Assembly (NCBI GenBank): GCA_023460175.1
Contig: JAEWRC010000070.1
Coordinates: 1-12,525, forward strand
Length of the DNA stretch: 12,525 nt
Direction: 5' to 3'
Source of the DNA: Actinomycetes bacterium
Lineage (GTDB): Bacteria > Actinomycetota > Actinomycetes > Mycobacteriales > Mycobacteriaceae
In this document: positions 7,501 through 12,525 of the stretch, piece by piece
Layout: every line of letters starts with the position of its first letter
Numbering within the stretch: the stretch's first letter is position 1
Notes under the pieces: model-generated
What the model was told of the DNA's origin: nothing
The model's database searches: none
What the model saw: the letters and a program-made list of their open reading frames with translations, nothing else
Translations under genes and position numbers: made by a program

Positions 7501-9477
7501 GACGACCTGCCGCCAGGTCAGCCCGGCGCGCAGCACCAGCTCGTTGAACCGGTCGATCTCGACTGAGCCCTTCCAGATCGCGGTCACCGTGTCGGCGAAT
7601 CGCTGTGCCACGTCGTCGATCTCGTCGGCCTCGGCGGGCGGGACGGTGGGGTGCGGCGAGATGCGGAACTGATAGATCCACACCTGCAGCCCGTCGGGGC
7701 GGGTCACCGAGAACGGCCGCTCGTCGAGGACCACCACGCCCATCGACTGCAGCATGGGCAGCAGTTCGGACAGCGACGCCGACCGGCCGCCCAGATACCA
7801 GGTCAGCCGGTGGATCCGGGTCTCGGTGTCACCGGCGAAGATCAGCTGCACGCCGCCGTCGTCCAGGGCTTCGATGATGCCGATGTCGGCCAGGGCGTCG
7901 GCCGGGGCGACCGTCTGCCGGTAGGCCTCGGGCAGCGCGGTGGCGTAGTGCTCGGCGGCACTCTGGTCGATCGCATCGCCGACGGCTGCACCCAGGAAGC
8001 GGTCCGACCAGGTGCGCGCCGCCTGGGTCAGCAGGCCCTGGATGCGGGTCTTGTTCTCCGGGGAGACGTCGACGTCACGCGGCCGGGTGCCCTGCGGCAG
8101 TTTGACGGTGAAATGCACCAGGGCCCAGGGTGATTCGCTGACCCGCGCGGAGTACTCGATGCCGGTGCCGCCGAACTCGCGGACCAGGATGTCCTGCATC
8201 TCCAGGCGCACGGCGGTGGTGTAGCGGTCACGCGGCAGATACACCAGGCTCGAGACGAAGTGCCCGAGCTGGTCGGCACGGGCGAACAACAGTGTGCGAC
8301 GTCGGGAGCCGAGGTCGATCACCGTCATCGCCATGTCGAGGAGCTGTTGGGCCGACAGCGCGAACAGCTCCGAGCGCGGCACGGTCTGGATGATGTCGAG
8401 CAGCAGTTGCCCGGGCCGGCTGGGGTCCTGGCCGGCCAGCCGCAGCGCCTCCTGGACGCGCCGGGAGATCAGCGGGATGTCGAGCACGTTGTCGTTCATG
8501 GCGGCGACGGTGAACAGCCCGACGAAGCGGTGCTCGACGGTGGTGGGTCCGCCGCGGTCGCGCACCACCACCACGTAGGGGTAGGCGCCGTAGCGCAGAT
8601 AGCTGGGCGTGGTCGCCTGCGCGAGCATCAGCGTCTCGCCGTTGCCGGTGAGCTCCGGCAGGACCTCCTCGCGCCAGCGCAGCACGCCGAGCCGGCTGGC
8701 TTCCTCGACCGTGGCCTGCCCGTCGCTGACCGGGCAGCGCTGGTAGCCCAACAGGACGAAGTGCCCGTCGAGCAGCCACTGCAGCCATTCGGCGACGTCG
8801 CGGCGCTCGGCCCCGACGCCGTCCGCGGCGTCGCCGTCGAGGTGCTCGGCCAGGTGCCGCAGCGCGTCGGCCATGGCCGCCGAGTCGCGCGCCACCTGGC
8901 GGCTGTCGCTGAGCACATTCGGGATCAGTTCTTCGACCTGCGCGACGGTGCGGCGATCGGCGGTGGGGGCGAGCTGAATGTGGATCCAGGTCTCGTCGGT
9001 GTCGTCTGTGTCGTTGGTGTCGGTGTCGGTGTCGGCGGCGGCGGTGTCTACGGCGTCGGTGACGGGTACGAAGTCGCGCACCTCGCCGGCATCGTCGCGC
9101 TGGACCCGCAGGGTGGGATTCATGATCGCGGTGTAGGCCAGCCCGAGCCGGTGCATCAGCACGGTCACCGAATCCATCAGCATCGCGGACTGGTCGGTGA
9201 CGATCAGCAGCGCGGACTCGGGCCCCGGCAGGTAGGCCACCTTGGTTTCGCCGCGCGCCCGCCGACGGCCCAGCTCCCACTGGGCCGTCAGCGCGGCGTC
9301 CTCGACGATCGTGTCGCGGCCGGTATCCGAGGCCTCGCCGTGCGGGCCCCGGTAGGTGTCCTGCAGCGCAGCCCGCAACGTCGCCGCCTCGGGCGGCAGC
9401 GGTGTCGGACTGGGTGAATCAGCTTCCGCGCGGTGGTGCGGTGTGGCCGCGTGGGCCTGGGGCTGATTCACCGTCAT
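4597..9477 (-). CDS. gdh: NAD-specific glutamate dehydrogenase, large (180-kDa class)
   Basis: A 1626-residue protein, matching the large GDH class (M. tuberculosis Rv2476c is of almost the same length). It interconverts glutamate and 2-oxoglutarate plus ammonium with NAD. The N-terminal ~700 residues hold the ACT-like regulatory region typical of this class. The catalytic core starts near 780: GGLRWSDR is at 812-819, KAQAVKNAVIVPVGAKGG at 832-849 contains the conserved active-site lysines, and the nucleotide-binding loop GIGDMSGDVFGNG is at 988-1000; GEGGNLGVTPRGR follows further on, then a helical C-terminal domain. The ATG at 9477 has AGGAGT 7-8 nt upstream. In mycobacteria this enzyme is inhibited by the FHA protein GarA, which is itself controlled by PknG/PknB phosphorylation (established knowledge, not visible here). 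An Asp/Thr repeat at residues 149-162 is unusual. It lies 80 bp after ettA and overlaps the thioesterase start by 1 bp. Confidence 0.97.
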   Translation of the reverse strand: MTVNQPQAHAATPHHRAEADSPSPTPLPPEAATLRAALQDTYRGPHGEASDTGRDTIVEDAALTAQWELGRRRARGETKVAYLPGPESALLIVTDQSAMLMDSVTVLMHRLGLAYTAIMNPTLRVQRDDAGEVRDFVPVTDAVDTAAADTDTDTNDTDDTDETWIHIQLAPTADRRTVAQVEELIPNVLSDSRQVARDSAAMADALRHLAEHLDGDAADGVGAERRDVAEWLQWLLDGHFVLLGYQRCPVSDGQATVEEASRLGVLRWREEVLPELTGNGETLMLAQATTPSYLRYGAYPYVVVVRDRGGPTTVEHRFVGLFTVAAMNDNVLDIPLISRRVQEALRLAGQDPSRPGQLLLDIIQTVPRSELFALSAQQLLDMAMTVIDLGSRRRTLLFARADQLGHFVSSLVYLPRDRYTTAVRLEMQDILVREFGGTGIEYSARVSESPWALVHFTVKLPQGTRPRDVDVSPENKTRIQGLLTQAARTWSDRFLGAAVGDAIDQSAAEHYATALPEAYRQTVAPADALADIGIIEALDDGGVQLIFAGDTETRIHRLTWYLGGRSASLSELLPMLQSMGVVVLDERPFSVTRPDGLQVWIYQFRISPHPTVPPAEADEIDDVAQRFADTVTAIWKGSVEIDRFNELVLRAGLTWRQVVVLRSYAKYLRQAGFPYSQAHIESVMNDNAHTARSLVELYEAVFDPALGEGAAETGRSQAAQAAAAAVAADIDALVSLDTDRVLRAFASLIQATLRTNYFVTADGSARSQGVLATKLNPGLIDELPLPRPKFEIFVYSPRVEGVHLRFGAVARGGLRWSDRREDFRTEVLGLVKAQAVKNAVIVPVGAKGGFVVKQPALPTGDAAADREATRAEGVACYRLFIGGLLDLTDNVDTTSGAVLPPRQVVRRDGDDAYLVVAADKGTATFSDIANEVAESYGFWLGDAFASGGSVGYDHKAMGITAKGGWESVKRHFRELGVDTQAEDFTVVGIGDMSGDVFGNGMLLSPHIRLVAAFNHLHIFVDPQPDAARSWEERKRLFELPRSTWDDYDKSLISAGGGVFSRQQKSIPISAEIRTALGLSDDVTEMTPPALVKAVLKAPVDLLWNGGIGTYIKAETESDAEVGDRTNDPLRVNANQVRAKVIGEGGNLGVTPRGRVEFDLCGGRINTDALDNSAGVDCSDHEVNIKILVDSLVTQDKVQPDQRSELLESMTDEVGALVLADNAAQNDLMGTSRTNAASLLNVHARQIKELEDTAGLNRELEVLPADKEIRRRTEAGMGLTSPELATLMAHVKLALKDEILACELPDQDVFAARLPAYFPAQLRDRFVPEIRHHQLRREIVTTMLVNDVVDTAGISFAYRVTEDTGVSYVDAVRSYVATDAIFGIGDTWRRIRSTALETRMPVEVSDRMTLDLRRLIDRSCRWLLNNRPQPLAVGAEINRFGAKVAALRPQMPKWLRGDDRAIVATEAGEFTDQGAPEELAYLVATGLYQYSLLDIIDVADIADRDEAEVADTYFALMDALGADGLLTAVSGLARDDRWHALARLAIRDDLYSSLRLLTLDVLAVGEPEETGEEKIAEWQQTNASRLARARRTLTELRAHESHDLATLSVAARQIRNMTRASGTGASG
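8992..9033 (-). repeat. Asp-Thr low-complexity repeat within gdh
   Basis: Codons GAC ACC and GAC ACA repeat to encode residues 149-162 of GDH, reading DTDTDTNDTDDTDE. On the plus strand this shows as tandem GGTGTC hexamers with small changes. The tract sits in the N-terminal ACT-like region between a beta-rich part and the WIHIQL strand, so it is probably a surface loop. The hexamer unit keeps the reading frame whatever its copy number. Confidence 0.75.
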
Positions 9478-9557
9478 GCGACACTCCTGACTCAGCGCCG
9501 TGCCGCTCCGCCGTTGGAGTCGCCGCTGGTGCGGCTCATCGGCACGCAGCCGTCAGA
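9478..9557 (-). other. Short ettA-gdh intergenic spacer
   Basis: This 80-bp gap between the ettA stop (TAG) and the gdh start contains the gdh ribosome site (AGGAGT) but no strong hairpin with a T tail and no convincing -10 box. A short imperfect dyad, CTCC-6 nt-GGAG at 9506-9519, is the only structure I see. Read-through from ettA into gdh therefore looks likely. Confidence 0.5.
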
Positions 9558-11231
<1,674 letters not shown>

Positions 11232-11271
11232 GCCGCAGTGTCGCCTTTCTGGTCTTGCAGGAGTTTCGGGG

Positions 11272-11303
11272 GTTGCCTCTAGGCAACGCTTCTGACCATC
11301 CTA
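11272..11303 (-). promoter_or_regulatory. Candidate ettA promoter -10 box and leader dyad
   Basis: In the 114-bp gap upstream of ettA, the minus strand has TAGGAT (11303-11298), which fits the mycobacterial SigA -10 pattern TANNNT, though no good -35 box is visible at the expected distance. Just downstream, at about +1 to +20 of such a transcript, lies a perfect 16-bp dyad, GTTGCCT-2 nt-AGGCAAC (11272-11287). It could be an operator or a small leader hairpin; it has no T-rich tail on the minus strand, so it is a poor terminator for ssb. The leader to the ettA ATG would be about 60 nt. Confidence 0.4.
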
Positions 11304-11345
11304 GGCGTGCGGCAGTAATGCGAGATAACCGCCGGTGTCGCGGCC

Positions 11346-11798
11346 TCAGACGGGCACCGGCTCCGGCTCTTCGAGGAGATCCACGGCCTCGGCATCGGAC
11401 AGCCGCTCGTCCTCATAGACCTCGGCGCCGGGCTGCTCGTTGTCGACCACCCGGCCCACCTTGACGACGTAGTACCCCAGGTCGGGCCCGACGGCGTGGG
11501 CGCGCATCTCGAGCGAGGAGCGCCGGTTGCCGTCGCGGTCGTCGTACTCGCTGGTGTAGACGAACCCGGTGACGACCACCGCGTCCCCCTTGGCCAGGCT
11601 GGCGGCGACGCCGGTGCCCAGGTTGCCCCAGCAGTTGACGGTCAGGAACAGCGAGTTGCCCTGTTCCCAGGTGCCGTCGGGGGTGCGCCGCCGGGAGTTG
11701 CTGGCCAGGCGGAACTTGGCCACCTGGTCGTCACCGACCCGGCGCAGGACGGGAGCGTTGACGAGTCGACCGATGACGGTCAGAGAGGTGTCGAACAT
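11346..11798 (-). CDS. ssb: Single-stranded DNA-binding protein, SsbB-type paralogue
   Basis: A 150-residue OB-fold protein. Residues 1-110 match bacterial SSB: an N-terminal strand (TSLTVIGRLVNAPVLRRV), then FRLASNSRRR, the SLFLTVNCWGNL strand with an aromatic DNA-stacking residue, and the GDAVVVTGFVYTSEYDDRDG hairpin. The C-terminal tail is acidic (YEDERLSDAEAVDLLEEPEP) but ends PVPV and lacks the DDxPF-type tip through which the main SSB recruits partners, and it lacks the long Gly-rich linker. Together with its place next to ettA this marks it as the second mycobacterial SSB (Rv2478c, SsbB) and not SsbA, which sits with rpsF/rpsR. ATG 11798 has AAAGGA about 7 nt upstream; the in-frame ATG at 11825 has no such support. 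It is the first gene of the leftward block. Confidence 0.92.
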   Translation of the reverse strand: MFDTSLTVIGRLVNAPVLRRVGDDQVAKFRLASNSRRRTPDGTWEQGNSLFLTVNCWGNLGTGVAASLAKGDAVVVTGFVYTSEYDDRDGNRRSSLEMRAHAVGPDLGYYVVKVGRVVDNEQPGAEVYEDERLSDAEAVDLLEEPEPVPV

Positions 11799-11998
11799 GT
11801 TTGGTCCTTTCGATGCGGGATGCACTGGCTTGTGCGATTGCCAGTCAGCCCGCCGGGGCCGACAGTCCGACCGACAACGATGTGGGTTTTCGGCCTGTGC
11901 TGTGGACCAACTCGAGACTGTGGATAGACGACGGGTTTGCGCGCCACGGTGGACTTACGCACGTGCCAAATGTCAGACCGCCCTCCGATGCTGCGGTC
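11799..11998. promoter_or_regulatory. Divergent control region between ssb and DUF222 gene
   Basis: A 200-bp gap between two outward-reading genes must hold both promoters, but I cannot point to a clear -10/-35 pair on either strand. It is less GC-rich in parts than its surroundings. Visible elements are an inverted repeat with 6-bp arms ACTGGC/GCCAGT (11824-11829 and 11840-11845) in the likely ssb leader, and two DnaA-box-like 9-mers in the same direction at 11901-11909 and 11919-11927. Confidence 0.45.
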
Positions 11999-12525
11999 AT
12001 GTCCTCGATCACGGCTCCCGAGTCAGCCGAAGCGAGCCCGGCTGAACGTCTCGAGGTGCTCTTCGAAGAACTCGCAGAGTTGACCGGGCAACGCAACGCC
12101 ATCGACGGACGCATCGTCGACATCATCGCCGAAATCGACCACGACGGCCTCTGCGGCAACACCGGTGCCCGCTCCATCCCCGCCCTGATCGCCTGGAAAA
12201 CCGGCCTCACCCCCAACAACGCAGCCACCCTCGCCGCCGTCGCCCACCGCCGCGACCAATTCCCCCAATGCACCCAATACCTGCGCGAGGGCCGACTGTC
12301 CCTCGACCAGGTCGGCGTCATCGCCGAACGCGCCGCCGACGGCTCCGACGCCCACTACGCCCAACTGGCCCCCTACGCCACCGTCAGCCAACTGCGCACC
12401 GCCATCAAACTCGCACCACGCCCCGAACCCGACCCCGGACCCACCCCACCACCGGCGATCACCAAAACCGACCGCGGCGACCACATCGACTACCGCATCC
12501 GGCTGTCCCCGCTGGCCGCAGCCAC
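11999..12525 (+). CDS. DUF222 / 13E12-repeat HNH-family protein, N-terminal part (partial)
   Basis: An open frame from ATG 11999 runs off the right edge with no stop, giving 175 codons. After about 15 variable residues it reads ERLEVLFEELAELTGQRNAI, then DGRIVDIIAEIDHDGL, TGARSIPALIAWKTGLTP and LREGRLSLDQVGVIAERAAD, the signature of the DUF222 domain of mycobacterial REP13E12 proteins. Full-length members are about 400-500 residues and usually end in an HNH nuclease domain, which would lie beyond the window. A GTG at 11963 is an in-frame alternative start. Codon use differs from its neighbours: C-ending codons are extreme and six of seven glutamines are CAA, while gdh uses mostly CAG. This is typical of the family and suggests a multi-copy, horizontally or intragenomically spread element. 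The function of the family is not settled. Confidence 0.88.
   Translation, partial: MSSITAPESAEASPAERLEVLFEELAELTGQRNAIDGRIVDIIAEIDHDGLCGNTGARSIPALIAWKTGLTPNNAATLAAVAHRRDQFPQCTQYLREGRLSLDQVGVIAERAADGSDAHYAQLAPYATVSQLRTAIKLAPRPEPDPGPTPPPAITKTDRGDHIDYRIRLSPLAAA

Noticed and set aside
5705..7681. 658-codon open frame on the minus strand inside gdh in another frame
   Set aside because: Product is Arg/Gly/Ala rich with no recognisable fold and lies fully within the conserved GDH catalytic region.
11791..11806. LexA-like half-site TCGAAC at the ssb start
   Set aside because: Only the left half matches the mycobacterial SOS box; the right half does not, and the half-site is simply the complement of the Met-Phe-Asp codons.
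12023..12484. 153-codon minus-strand open frame at the right end
   Set aside because: Gly/Val-rich antisense shadow of the DUF222 gene, which has clear family motifs in the plus strand.

Overview
The window is GC-rich, densely coded and looks like the chromosome of a mycobacterium, most likely a rapid grower (Mycolicibacterium-like). The gene set and order match from memory the M. tuberculosis stretch Rv2467-Rv2478c: pepN, a DUF5130 protein, an HNH nuclease, glbO, two small cytosolic proteins, the 180-kDa-class NAD-glutamate dehydrogenase, the ABC-F protein EttA and a second SSB. No database search was run, so names rest on recognised motifs and this synteny.

Layout, left to right. (1) 2-415 (+) is the 3' end of pepN; it converges on a minus-strand cluster, and a striking nested inverted repeat at 421-482 lies between them. 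(2) 494-1906 (-) holds three genes read right to left: an HNH nuclease, a 77-residue single-span membrane protein that resembles the aa3 oxidase accessory subunit CtaJ, and a DUF5130 protein whose start overlaps the membrane protein's end. (3) After a 138-bp divergent gap, 2045-3517 (+) holds a proline-rich membrane protein with a PknH-type extracellular sensor domain but no kinase, then the truncated haemoglobin glbO. (4) 3522-11798 (-) is a long block read ssb -> ettA -> gdh -> hot-dog thioesterase -> unknown protein. The last three genes overlap at their junctions (by 1 and 4 bp) and must be co-transcribed; whether ettA and ssb join them is open, as a possible ettA promoter lies in a 114-bp gap. 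(5) After a 200-bp divergent gap, 11999-12525 (+) is the start of a DUF222/13E12-repeat HNH-family gene that runs off the window and has visibly different codon use.

How the parts fit. The left half has an oxygen and respiration flavour (oxidase accessory subunit candidate, trHbO). The right half links nitrogen/carbon flux at 2-oxoglutarate (GDH, a known GarA target in mycobacteria) with an energy-sensing translation factor (EttA). I did not find a clear new defence or mobile system. The most worthwhile leads are the nested hairpin at 421-482, the kinase-less PknH-like sensor next to glbO, the conserved unknown protein at the end of the gdh operon, and DnaA-box-like repeats beside ssb.
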